Both the position numbers and the translations under genes were made by a program. Of a stretch of 64,000 nucleotides of DNA, positions 1 to 7,553 are shown piece by piece. Location: NCBI GenBank assembly GCA_050157065.1, contig CP189573.1; one strand, given 5' to 3'. Within the stretch, counting starts at the first letter, position 1; every line of letters starts with the position of its first letter. The notes below the pieces were generated by a model. The model was not told where the DNA came from. It saw nothing but the letters and a program-made list of their open reading frames with translations, and made no database searches. Origin of the DNA: Avipropionibacterium sp050157065 (GTDB taxonomy: Bacteria > Actinomycetota > Actinomycetes > Propionibacteriales > Propionibacteriaceae).

Positions 1-198
1 CGCTCCCTCGGCGTCCTCGACCGGGCCGCCGCGCCGAGGCACGACCGCGGCGTGGCGACTTCGCTGCCAGGGCTGGGATTCCTCGGCCTGGAGTTTCAGC
101 GGTCGTTCTCCTCGAACACGCTGCGCGGGGTCCACCGCGACGCCCGGTACGTCGTCGACGCCCTGACGAGGCAGCCGCGGGGCGTGACCGTTGCCTGA
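1..198 (+). CDS. Flavoprotein oxidoreductase, C-terminal end (partial)
   Basis: Frame 1 is open from the window edge to a TGA at 196-198, giving the last 65 residues of a protein that starts outside the window. The stretch GLGFLGLEFQRSF followed by RDARYVVDAL resembles the C-terminus of FAD/NAD(P)-dependent monooxygenases of the ArsO or 'trkA-like flavoprotein' type, which are often found in arsenic clusters. The FAD-binding part is not visible, so family assignment rests on the tail and on the arsenic genes next door. It overlaps the start of the following transporter gene by 8 bp, suggesting co-translation. Confidence 0.55.
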   Translation, partial: RSLGVLDRAAAPRHDRGVATSLPGLGFLGLEFQRSFSSNTLRGVHRDARYVVDALTRQPRGVTVA

Positions 199-1423
199 GC
201 GCGCCCCTCGGCCGTCGCTGGGCGTTGTGCTGGCGGCGCTGTGCGTGACCGAGATCGTCTCCTGGGGGCTGCTCTACTACGCCTTCCCGGTGCTCGCCCC
301 GCTGATCAGCGCCGACACCGGCTGGTCCACGGTGGCCGTCACCTCGGCATTCTCGGCGGTCCTGGTCGTCTCGGCGCTGGCCGGGGTGCCGGTCGGCCGG
401 GTCATCGACCGGCACGGGCCGCGGCGGATCATGACGGCGGGCTCGGTCCTCGGCGTCGTGGCCCTCGTCGTGATCGGCACGGCCCCGGTCCTACCAATCT
501 TCGTGATCGGGTGGGTGATCGCCGGAGCGGCGATGGCTGGGGTGCTCTACCCGCCGGCGTTCGCCGCGGTCACCGGCTGGTTCTCGGCTCGCCGCCTGGG
601 GGCGCTGGCCACTCTGACGCTCGTTGCGGGCCTCGCTTGCACCGTGTTCGCGCCGCTGACGGCGACGGTCGGCGAGCACCTGGGCTGGAGGGCGACGTAC
701 CTGTGGGCGGCCGCCGCCCTCGCCGTCGTCACGGTGCCCGCGCACTGGCTCCTCCCGCGCCGCCCCTGGCCCGCGCGGGAGCGCGCCGAGGAGCCCGTCG
801 CCGACCGGGTGCACTCCGCCGAGGTGCTGCGCAGCGCGCGGTTCTGGCTGCTCACGGGCGGTCTGACGGTGATGTCGCTGGCGATGTACGCCTGTCTGCT
901 GGCCCTGGTCCCGCTCATGCTCGAGCGCGGCCTCGGCACCGGGACGGCCGCCTGGGTGCTGGGGCTCGGGGGCGTGGGGCAGGTCGCCGGCCGCCTCGTC
1001 TACACCGGCCTGGCGCACCGGGCCTCCTTGACCGCGCGCACCGCCGTCGTGTTCGTCCTGGTGACCGCGAGTACGCTCGCCCTGGCCGTGGTGCCGGGCC
1101 CGGTCCGCCTGCTGGTCGCGGCGTCGATGCTCGCGGGAGTCGGGCGCGGGATCGCGACGCTGCTGCAGGCGACCGCGGTCACCGACCGCTGGGGGCCGCG
1201 CGCCTACGGCCGCCTCTCCGGCGTCCTCGGCCTCCCGGTCCTGCTGGCCGCTGCCTTCGCTCCGTTCGCCGGGGCCGTGCTCGCCGATCTGACCGGGAGC
1301 TATGCGAGGACGTTCGCCGTCCTGACAGCGCTGGCCGCCGTCGGGACCGTGCTCATGATCGCCAGCACGCGCACGAGGGCCCAGCGCCCGGCCGAGGCCG
1401 CGGCGGCGTCCCGGACGGCGTGA
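191..1423 (+). CDS. MFS transporter in arsenic cluster
   Basis: 410-residue polytopic membrane protein with about 12 hydrophobic segments and the MFS loop motif between the second and third helices (GRVIDRHGPRR, about residues 78-88), the usual MFS size. The start is a TTG that overlaps the end of the upstream oxidoreductase frame, so the two are probably one transcription unit. It ends 3 bp before the stop of the convergent ars operon. Substrate cannot be read from sequence. An oxidoreductase/MFS pair beside acr3 and arsC suggests export of an arsenic compound, but a general drug or metabolite exporter is equally possible. It does not look like the ArsJ transporter system, since no GAPDH-type gene accompanies it. 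Confidence 0.8.
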   Translation: MPERAPRPSLGVVLAALCVTEIVSWGLLYYAFPVLAPLISADTGWSTVAVTSAFSAVLVVSALAGVPVGRVIDRHGPRRIMTAGSVLGVVALVVIGTAPVLPIFVIGWVIAGAAMAGVLYPPAFAAVTGWFSARRLGALATLTLVAGLACTVFAPLTATVGEHLGWRATYLWAAAALAVVTVPAHWLLPRRPWPARERAEEPVADRVHSAEVLRSARFWLLTGGLTVMSLAMYACLLALVPLMLERGLGTGTAAWVLGLGGVGQVAGRLVYTGLAHRASLTARTAVVFVLVTASTLALAVVPGPVRLLVAASMLAGVGRGIATLLQATAVTDRWGPRAYGRLSGVLGLPVLLAAAFAPFAGAVLADLTGSYARTFAVLTALAAVGTVLMIASTRTRAQRPAEAAAASRTA

Positions 1424-1426
1424 CCC

Positions 1427-2263
1427 TCAGACCGCGGACGGCACGGCGAGGTCGGCGGCCAGACGGCGCACCCTCTCGGCGAGCTCCTCGCGGACCAGGC
1501 GCATCCGCTCATCGCCCTCGATCCCTCGCGCCGAGGGCTCGTCGAGCGTCCACGTCTCGATGGTGCCGACCATCCCCGGGACGGGCTCGACGACGGCCTC
1601 GTCGCCGATGACGACGACGCGATCGACCGCGCGCAGCAGCTCGGGGTCGATCGGCTTCGGGCGTTCACCGTCCATGCTCGCCCCGACCTCCGCGACCGAC
1701 GCGGCGGACAGGACGTTGAGCGCCGTCCCGGGTGCCGTGCCCGCGGAATGGACCTGGACGGAGCCGCCAGCGATCTGCCGCATGAGGGCGGCGGCCATCT
1801 GGGATTTGCCGGCGTTCTTGACGCAGACGAACAGCACCGACGGCACGTGCTCGTCCACCGGGCCCAGCAGCTCGCCGACCAGCTGCTCGATTCGGGCCCT
1901 GATCTCGTCGCGGATCGGCCGGACGGCCTCGATGCCCTGCCCGGCGGGGTCATCGAGCTTCCAGTCCTCGTACCGCTTGCCGGGGAAGAACGGGCACGTG
2001 TCGCCGCAGCCCATGGTGATGACGACGTCGGAGTCCTGCACGGCCTCGGAGGTGAGGACCTTCGGCTGCTCGGCGGCGATGTCGATGCCGACCTCGGCCA
2101 TGGCCTCGACGGCGACCGGGTTGATCTGCTCGGCGGGGATCGACCCTGCCGACCGCACCTCGACGCGGTCGCCGGCGCGGTGGCGCAGGAAGCCCGCGGC
2201 CATCTGGGAGCGGCCGGCGTTGTGGACGCAGACGAACAGGACGGACAGCTTCTTCTCGTTCAT
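1427..2263 (-). CDS. arsC: Tandem fusion of two arsenate reductase (LMW phosphatase) domains
   Basis: 278 residues comprising two low-molecular-weight-phosphatase folds in tandem. Domain 1 (about 1-135) has the anion-binding P-loop CVHNAGRS with Cys12 and Arg18, the MGCGDTCPFFPG segment and the RYEDW segment of actinobacterial arsenate reductases, so it should reduce arsenate to arsenite in the cytosol, probably with mycothiol/mycoredoxin. Domain 2 (about 140-278) has CVKNAGKS: the cysteine (147) is kept but the P-loop arginine is lysine (153), and the CGDxC segment is replaced by IGDEAVVEPVPG. Such a variant occurs in stand-alone actinobacterial phosphatase-like proteins; its activity is uncertain. 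Last gene of the acr3 operon, 15 bp after arsR-arsC. Confidence 0.9.
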   Translation of the reverse strand: MNEKKLSVLFVCVHNAGRSQMAAGFLRHRAGDRVEVRSAGSIPAEQINPVAVEAMAEVGIDIAAEQPKVLTSEAVQDSDVVITMGCGDTCPFFPGKRYEDWKLDDPAGQGIEAVRPIRDEIRARIEQLVGELLGPVDEHVPSVLFVCVKNAGKSQMAAALMRQIAGGSVQVHSAGTAPGTALNVLSAASVAEVGASMDGERPKPIDPELLRAVDRVVVIGDEAVVEPVPGMVGTIETWTLDEPSARGIEGDERMRLVREELAERVRRLAADLAVPSAV

Positions 2264-2278
2264 GGGGTGTTCCTTCGT

Positions 2279-3289
2279 TCAGTCGGCGGTGAGGCGGTCG
2301 AGGAGACCGCGGACGCGGGCCTCGATGTCGTCGCGGATCGCGGCAGCGCCCTCGGGCGAGGCCAGCGCCGGGTCGCCGACGGCCCAGTCCTCGTAGCGCA
2401 CGCCCGGGACGACCGGGCAGACGTCGCCGCAGCCCATCGTCACGACGACGTCGGCGGCGCGGACGGCGTCGTCGGTCAGCGGCTTCGGGAACGCGGCCTC
2501 CGCCGCGTTGTCGCCCTCGATCTCGGCGAGCAGCGAGCGCACGTGCGGGTGCACGTCGGCCGCGGGCGTCGACCCGGCCGAGCGGGCGACGACCGCGCCG
2601 CCGGAGAGCCGGTTGACCAGGGCCGCGGCGAGCTGGGAGCGCCCCGCGTTCGCGACGCACACGAACAGCACCTGCGGCGCTGCCGTGCCCCGGTCGCGCA
2701 CGAGGTCGGCCAGCCGCTGCCGGGCGAAGCGCTCGGTCAGCGGGATCAGGTGCCCGGTGAGCTTGGCCGAGCGCACGAGCCCGGCGTAGGACTCGCGCAC
2801 CACCTGGACCACCAGGTCGCGGCTGACTCCCGCGGTCGCGTCGGCGAGCTCCTCGGCCAGCCGGTCGACCCGGGCGTCCATCGCGGCCAGCGCTGCGGCA
2901 CGCGACCCAGCCTCGTCCTCGGCTGACGACGTCTGCGCGGCCGCGGGCGCGAACGCGTCGAGCAGCGCGGTCACCGCGCCCCGCCGCTGCGGCGCGATGC
3001 GGTACCAGACCCAGGTGCCGCGCCGCTCGGAGGCGAGCATCCCGGTCTCCTTGAGCACCTTCAGGTGGTGCGAGACCGTCGGCTGGGAGACGTCGGCGAG
3101 CTCCGCGAGGTCGCACACGCAGGACTCGCCGCGCGGGTCGGTCGCGATCGCGGAGAGCATCCGCAGCCGCAGCGGATCGGCCAGCGCCTTCAGCGCCCCG
3201 GCCACGGTCGTCGCGGCCTCCGCGCCGATGGCGTGGGTCGTCGACGGCGAGCATGCCTCGGCGTCGGGGATGGTGGCAGCGCCGGTCAT
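2279..3289 (-). CDS. arsR-arsC: ArsR repressor fused to arsenate reductase
   Basis: 336 residues. Residues about 25-110 form an ArsR/SmtB winged helix with the metalloid-sensing CxC pair (Cys57, Cys59 in ESCVCDL) and recognition helix VSQPTVSHHLKVL. Residues about 130-200 form a helical linker like the three-helix domain found before some arsenate reductases. Residues 206-336 are an LMW-phosphatase arsenate reductase with P-loop CVANAGRS (Cys211) and MGCGDVCP. It should repress the operon until arsenite binds and also reduce arsenate. The ATG at 3289 overlaps the acr3 stop as ATGA, indicating translational coupling. Sensor-plus-enzyme fusions of this kind are known in actinomycetes. Confidence 0.93.
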   Translation of the reverse strand: MTGAATIPDAEACSPSTTHAIGAEAATTVAGALKALADPLRLRMLSAIATDPRGESCVCDLAELADVSQPTVSHHLKVLKETGMLASERRGTWVWYRIAPQRRGAVTALLDAFAPAAAQTSSAEDEAGSRAAALAAMDARVDRLAEELADATAGVSRDLVVQVVRESYAGLVRSAKLTGHLIPLTERFARQRLADLVRDRGTAAPQVLFVCVANAGRSQLAAALVNRLSGGAVVARSAGSTPAADVHPHVRSLLAEIEGDNAAEAAFPKPLTDDAVRAADVVVTMGCGDVCPVVPGVRYEDWAVGDPALASPEGAAAIRDDIEARVRGLLDRLTAD

Positions 3290-4383
3290 GATGTCCTCGA
3301 TTCGGCGGCGTACGGATCGGTGCGGAACCACGCCTTCGCGGCCCAGAGGGAGACGTAGACGAGGCCCACGAGGACCGGGACCTCGATGAGCGGGCCCACG
3401 ACGCCGGCCAGCGCCTGGCCGGAGGCTGCCCCGAAGGTCCCGATGGCGACGGCGATCGCGAGCTCGAAGTTGTTGCCCGCCGCGGTGAACGCCAGCGTCG
3501 TCGACCGCGCGTAGCCAAGGCCGATGCCCCGTCCGAGCAGCATCGCGGCCAGCCACATGACGGCGAAGTAGACGAGCAGCGGCAGCGCGATCCGCGCGAC
3601 GTCGATCGGGTTCGACGTGATCGCCTCGCCCTGCAGGGCGAAGAGCAGCACGATCGTGAATAGCAGGCCGTAGAGCGCCCACGGACCGACCTTCGGGAGG
3701 AACCTCTCCTCGTACCACCCACGCCCGCGTCGCTTCTCGCCGATCCACCGGGAGGCGAAGCCGACGAGAAGCGGCACGCCGAGGAAGACGAGGACGTTGA
3801 GCGCGATCTGGCCCACCGACACCTCCAGCCCCTGCGAGTCCAGGCCGAGCCAGCCCGGCAGCACCGCGAGGTAGAACCAGCCCAGGAGCGAGAACGCGAC
3901 GACCTGGAACACCGAATTGATCGCCACCAGCACCGCGGTGGCCTCCCGGTCGCCGCAGGCCAGATCGTTCCAGATCACCACCATGGCGATGCACCGCGCC
4001 AGGCCGACGATGATCAGCCCCGTGCGGTACTCGGGCAGATCGGCGAGGAAGATCCACGCGAGGGCAAACATCACGGCCGGGCCGACGAGCCAGTTGAGCA
4101 CCAGGGAGGAGACCAGCAGCCGCTTGTCCCCGGTCACGGCGGCGACCCTGTCGTAGCGGACCTTCGCCAGCACCGGGTACATCATCACCAGCAGCCCGAG
4201 CGCGATCGGCACCGAGACCCCTCCGACCTCGAGCCGGGAGAGCAGGTCCGAGACACCAGGGACAACTCGGCCGAGCAGGAGGCCCGCGACCATGGCGAGG
4301 CCGATCCACGCGGGCAGCCACCTATCCAGGGCCGACAGTCGTCGGGTCACAGGGGGTGCGGCGATCGCTGCTTGATTCGACAT
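3286..4383 (-). CDS. acr3: Arsenite efflux permease Acr3
   Basis: 365 residues with about ten transmembrane helices, the usual Acr3 length. It carries the conserved helix-4 cysteine (Cys131, in LARCIAMVVIWNDLACGD) required for arsenite transport and the late motif FTAAGNNFELAIAVAIG. It exports As(III) formed by the two downstream reductases. First gene of the operon. The ATG sits only about 12 bases from a candidate -10 and has no clear ribosome-binding site, so it may be translated from a leaderless mRNA. The expected regulator is the ArsR domain encoded by the next gene. Confidence 0.95.
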   Translation of the reverse strand: MSNQAAIAAPPVTRRLSALDRWLPAWIGLAMVAGLLLGRVVPGVSDLLSRLEVGGVSVPIALGLLVMMYPVLAKVRYDRVAAVTGDKRLLVSSLVLNWLVGPAVMFALAWIFLADLPEYRTGLIIVGLARCIAMVVIWNDLACGDREATAVLVAINSVFQVVAFSLLGWFYLAVLPGWLGLDSQGLEVSVGQIALNVLVFLGVPLLVGFASRWIGEKRRGRGWYEERFLPKVGPWALYGLLFTIVLLFALQGEAITSNPIDVARIALPLLVYFAVMWLAAMLLGRGIGLGYARSTTLAFTAAGNNFELAIAVAIGTFGAASGQALAGVVGPLIEVPVLVGLVYVSLWAAKAWFRTDPYAAESRTS

Positions 4384-4389
4384 GGTTCT

Positions 4390-4418
4390 ATATTGAGGTC
4401 TGTCGATGCAGAGCGCAA
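4390..4418 (-). promoter_or_regulatory. Candidate leaderless ars promoter with ArsR-type dyad
   Basis: Reading the minus strand, TTGCGC (4413-4418) is followed 17 bases later by CAATAT (4390-4395), with the acr3 ATG seven bases further on, where a leaderless transcript would start. Inside the spacer and overlapping the -10 is an imperfect dyad, ATTGA-N6-TCGAT on the plus strand (4392-4407), of the kind bound by ArsR/SmtB proteins. Boxes match consensus only partly, so the promoter call is tentative. A separate perfect palindrome CGTTCG-T-CGAACG lies at 4433-4445. Confidence 0.4.
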
Positions 4419-4761
4419 GTCGGGCAGGCGATCGTTCGTCGAACGTTCATCTGAAGACGGCTGTCCGGCCAAGTCGTGTAGACATCACCTCCTCGGGACG
4501 CGACGAGGCCCCCGCGACCATGCGCGAGCCAAGGTCCAGAACATTATCTAGAGGGATGGGCGTCCAAGGAGGGCGTCATGTGGGTGGCCGGCAGGTGTTG
4601 AAGATCTGGAGGAGCGCCGGGCCGGAGCAGCTCACGTCGCCGCCGCGGCCGAATGCCTCCGTTGATGCACCCGGACCACCCGGCGGCTCACCTCAGTATC
4701 ATGAACTTCAACGCGTCCTGCCCTGCTGGACTGGGAGTGCGAGTCGAGTGCGTGTTCAATC
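4419..4761. other. Gene-poor stretch between ars operon and mutM remnant
   Basis: No convincing gene on either strand. Open frames exist but have no recognisable motifs and no ribosome-binding sites. Apart from the palindrome at 4433-4445 it looks like degraded or junction DNA at the edge of the arsenic island. Base composition appears slightly less G+C-rich than the coding DNA around it, by eye only. Confidence 0.5.
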
Positions 4762-4787
4762 GCGAGTCGACTGGCGATTCGACTCGC
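4762..4787. repeat. 9-bp perfect inverted repeat at island junction
   Basis: GCGAGTCGA (4762-4770) and TCGACTCGC (4779-4787) are perfect inverted repeats around an 8-base loop. A second small palindrome, TACAT-AG-ATGTA, follows at 4790-4801, and a direct copy of GAGTCGA precedes at 4741-4747. They sit immediately before the truncated glycosylase fragment, so a role as recombinase-binding or attachment-site structure is possible, though a simple hairpin is equally likely. Confidence 0.5.
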
Positions 4788-4812
4788 TGTACATAGATGT
4801 ATCAATCGTGCC

Positions 4813-4965
4813 GAGTCGGGCTACTTCGAACGCGGGCTTGCCGCGTACGGCCGGGCGGGGGAGCCGTGCCTGCGTTGCGGTCGGCCGCTGGTCCGTGAGG
4901 AGTTCACCAACCGGTCGTCGTTCCGCTGCCCCAGCTGCCAACGCCGACCACGCCGTTCTGCCTGA
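4813..4965 (+). pseudogene. mutM: 3' remnant of a formamidopyrimidine-DNA glycosylase gene
   Basis: The frame ending in TGA at 4963-4965 reads as the C-terminal zinc finger of Fpg/Nei glycosylases. It contains YFERGLAAYGRAGEPC, then the full Cys4 motif C-x2-C-x16-C-x2-C and the FTNRSSFRCPSCQ block. Upstream in the same frame there is no start codon and no further homology I can recognise; the helix-two-turn-helix and catalytic N-terminus are missing. Many actinobacteria carry rnc-mutM just upstream of smc, so this is probably the native gene's 3' end separated from its body by the arsenic island. It cannot encode a working enzyme. Confidence 0.8.
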
Positions 4966-5125
4966 GGCTTGGATAGCCCGTTCTGCAGGTAAGAGCTTGC
5001 CTGCCGCTGCTGTCATACCGTTCGGCTATCACTGCCATGACCTTCATGTGGACCGGTGATGGCTGCTGGAACGCCCGACAGCCCGGCTATGGTGGGACCA
5101 CGATCCTGAGGAGGATGTGCCGACC

Positions 5126-6127
5126 ATGACCGGTTCCCTGACCGCGGCCGAGACCGAACAGTTCCACCACGAGGGCTTCCTGCTGCGACGGGGGCTGCTC
5201 GACCCGGCGGCCGACCTCGCGTCGATCCTCGACGAGTACGCCGGGGTGCTCGACCGGTTGGCCACCCAGCTGGTCGCCGACGGCGAGCTGAGCACGACGT
5301 ACGCCGACCTCGACTTCGCCGACCGGGTGGTCGCGGTGTTCGCCGAGACGGGCCGCGACTTCACCCAGCACTTCGACTTCTCGCTGCCGCAGGCGAGCAC
5401 CCGGGCCGACACCCCGTTCTGGACCGGGCCGGCGGTGTTCCAGCTGATCCGCAACCGGGCGATCCTGGACGTGATCGAGTCACTGATCGGCCCGGAGATC
5501 TACTCCAACCCCGTGCAGCACGTGCGGCTCAAGGTGCCCGAGCAGCTGATGCCGCCCGATCCGGAGACCGGACGTCCGAAGAACGTCGCCACCCCGTGGC
5601 ACCAGGACAACGGCGTGATCACCGCCGACGCGGACGCGACCGACATGATCACGGTGTGGTTGCCGCTGGGGGACACCGACCCGGCCAACGGCTGCCTGAT
5701 GGTCAAGCCGCGGCAGCACTCGGCCGGGGTGCTGCCGCACTGCCCGGCCGGCTCGCCGATGGGCGTGCGGCGTGGCGGCATCGGCGGCCTGGCGATCCCG
5801 GGCAGCCACCTGCACGGCGACACGGTCTCGCTGCCGATGGCCGCCGGGGACGTGTTGTTCATGCACCGGCGGACACCGCACGCCGCGCACCGCAACACCA
5901 GTGATCACCTGCGGTGGAGCTTCGACCTGCGCTACCAGCCGATCGGGCAGCCCTCGGGACGCGACGCGTTCCCCGGTTTCGTGGCCCGCAGTGCGGTCGA
6001 TCCGGGTGCCGAGTTGCGCGATCCGGCGGCGTGGGTTCAGTCGTGGCTCGACGCGCGAGCCGCGGTCGCGGCCCACGCGCCGGCCACGTACAACCGGTGG
6101 GATCCCGACGCGATCGTCTGCGCCTGA
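5126..6127 (+). CDS. Phytanoyl-CoA dioxygenase (PhyH) family protein
   Basis: 333 residues of the Fe(II)/2-oxoglutarate dioxygenase superfamily. The iron site is visible as H159-x-D161 in PWHQDNG and the distal histidine in MHRRTPHAAHRN, followed by an arginine in the RWSFDLRY strand that should bind 2-oxoglutarate. The ATG at 5126 is preferred over an in-frame GTG at 5117 because the strong GAGGAGG ribosome-binding site (5108-5114) is correctly spaced only for the ATG. Substrate unknown; members hydroxylate lipids, amino acids or small natural products. Stands alone, convergent with tpx. Confidence 0.88.
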   Translation: MTGSLTAAETEQFHHEGFLLRRGLLDPAADLASILDEYAGVLDRLATQLVADGELSTTYADLDFADRVVAVFAETGRDFTQHFDFSLPQASTRADTPFWTGPAVFQLIRNRAILDVIESLIGPEIYSNPVQHVRLKVPEQLMPPDPETGRPKNVATPWHQDNGVITADADATDMITVWLPLGDTDPANGCLMVKPRQHSAGVLPHCPAGSPMGVRRGGIGGLAIPGSHLHGDTVSLPMAAGDVLFMHRRTPHAAHRNTSDHLRWSFDLRYQPIGQPSGRDAFPGFVARSAVDPGAELRDPAAWVQSWLDARAAVAAHAPATYNRWDPDAIVCA

Positions 6128-6155
6128 TCGATCCGTACGGCCCGGACCTGATCCC

Positions 6156-6197
6156 GTACGGCCAGAGCCTCAGTTCGTACGGCCAGAGCCTCAGCTC
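6156..6197. repeat. Two tandem 21-bp repeats overlapping the tpx 3' end
   Basis: Two adjacent 21-bp units starting GTACGGCCAGAGCCTCAG (6156-6176 and 6177-6197) differ at one position. A weaker related unit (CGTACGGCCCGGACCTGATC) precedes them. The second copy includes the stop codon of the minus-strand thiol peroxidase gene. They lie between convergent genes. Confidence 0.85.
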
Positions 6198-6685
6198 AGC
6201 GCGGCCACCGCGGCGTCGTAGTCAGGCTCGGTGGTGACCTCGGGAACCAACTCGACGTGGGTGACCTTCCCGGACTCGTCGAGCACGACGACGGTCCGCG
6301 CCAGCAGGCCGGCCATCGGACCGTCGGCCATCGTGACGCCGAAGTCCTCACCGAAGCTGGAACGGAAGGCCGACCCGACCTTCGCGTTCTCGATGCCCTC
6401 GGCACCGCAGAAGCGGGCCTGGGCGAACGGCAGGTCGTGGCTGACGTTGACGACGGTGGTGCCGGACAGGCTCGCGGCGAGTTCGTTGAACTTGCGCACG
6501 CTGGCCGCGCAGACACCGGTGTCGATGCTGGGGAAGATGTTGAGCACGACGCGACCGGTCAGGTCGCTCGAGCTGAGGTCGCTGAGGCCGTCGCCGACCA
6601 AGGTGAAGTCGGGAGCCTGCTGGCCGACGGCGGGGAGGTCGCCGACGGTGTTGACGGGGTTGCCCTTGAACGCTGTGGATGCCAT
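6191..6685 (-). CDS. tpx: Thiol peroxidase (Tpx), atypical 2-Cys peroxiredoxin
   Basis: 164 residues, the normal Tpx length. The peroxidatic cysteine is Cys59 in the block SIDTGVCAASVRKFN and the resolving cysteine Cys93 in ARFCGAEG. The family start, TAFKGNPV, follows the chosen ATG at 6685, which has an AAGG ribosome-binding site about nine bases upstream. It reduces hydrogen and alkyl peroxides in the cytoplasm with electrons from thioredoxin. Monocistronic and convergent with the dioxygenase gene. Confidence 0.95.
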   Translation of the reverse strand: MASTAFKGNPVNTVGDLPAVGQQAPDFTLVGDGLSDLSSSDLTGRVVLNIFPSIDTGVCAASVRKFNELAASLSGTTVVNVSHDLPFAQARFCGAEGIENAKVGSAFRSSFGEDFGVTMADGPMAGLLARTVVVLDESGKVTHVELVPEVTTEPDYDAAVAALS

Positions 6686-6718
6686 GTCCCGAACCTTAGT
6701 CGGCCGCCCGGAGCCCCG

Positions 6719-6789
6719 CTGCCGCGCCCACGCTCCGGCCCTGACGCCGCCGACACTCCGGTCCGGACGCCGCCCACACTCCGGGTGGG
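6719..6789. repeat. Three imperfect ~22-bp repeats between tpx and gtrA-like gene
   Basis: The divergent intergenic gap holds three related units, each ending CAC(A/G)CTCCGG, with variants such as CCGCGCCCACGCTCCGG, CCGCCGACACTCCGG and CCGCCCACACTCCGG. No gene or clear promoter was seen within them. Confidence 0.5.
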
Positions 6790-6857
6790 TTCTTCGGCCC
6801 GTACCCGCGCGCCGTCGGGTCGGCCGAGGGCCGATTCGGTTGTAGGCTGCCGCAATA

Positions 6858-7553
6858 ATGAAGCGGATCAGTGACTTTCTCTTCGTCCGCCACCGCCACA
6901 ACTGGTTGTTGCTGATCCGGTTCGGGCTGGTGGGCGGATCAGGCGTGCTCGTGAACATGCTCGTGGCCGTCATCTGCAACAAGGTGGGACCGTTCCACGA
7001 CGCCGTGGTGGTCCCGATCCCCGGCACCGAGTTCAGCATCCGCTGGTACCACGCCTACTTTCTGATCTCGTTCCTGGTTGCGAACCTGTGGAACTTCCAG
7101 CTCAACCGGATGTGGACGTTCAAGAGCTCCAAGCATGCGCCGTGGCTGTCGGAGTACGGCCCGTTCCTTGCTGTGGGGCTGGTCGCCATGGCAATCGGAC
7201 AGCTCATCATCACCTCCCTGATGAACCCGACGTCGCCGGTCGCCCTGCCCACCGACCTGCTCGACGACTCCACCGGGCTGCGGACCCGCTACTACTGGGC
7301 GCAGTTGATCGCGGTCTTCTTCACCATCCCGGTCTCGTTCCTGGTCAACAAGGTGTGGACGTTCCGGTCCGTACGTGGGGTGAAGGCCACGTTCGACGAG
7401 GCCGACGCGGAGGACGAGGCCGAGACGGACCGGACCGAGACAGGCCGAACCGAGACAGCCGGGACCGAGACACGCAGGTCCGAGACAGCCGGGACCGAGA
7501 CGGGGACCAACGGCCGTCACCCGGAGGTGTCGGCCAAGGAGGGCAAGAGCTGA
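6858..7553 (+). CDS. GtrA-like membrane protein with repetitive tail
   Basis: 231 residues. The N-terminal about 180 residues contain four hydrophobic segments and the GtrA-type features LIRFGLVGGSGVLVNM near the N-terminus and NFQLNRMWTF / LVNKVWTFRS after helices 2 and 4. GtrA proteins are thought to help move lipid-linked sugars across the membrane. The last 50 residues are an acidic tail of TETGR/TETAG-like five-residue repeats, encoded by about 15-bp tandem DNA repeats (about 7425-7505). The stop overlaps the smc start as TGATG, so smc may be translationally coupled to it. Confidence 0.85.
   Translation: MKRISDFLFVRHRHNWLLLIRFGLVGGSGVLVNMLVAVICNKVGPFHDAVVVPIPGTEFSIRWYHAYFLISFLVANLWNFQLNRMWTFKSSKHAPWLSEYGPFLAVGLVAMAIGQLIITSLMNPTSPVALPTDLLDDSTGLRTRYYWAQLIAVFFTIPVSFLVNKVWTFRSVRGVKATFDEADAEDEAETDRTETGRTETAGTETRRSETAGTETGTNGRHPEVSAKEGKS

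Noticed and set aside
4406..5059. Open plus-strand frame of about 217 codons in the ars/mutM gap
   Set aside because: No start signal or homology; the glycosylase zinc finger lies in a different frame across the same DNA.
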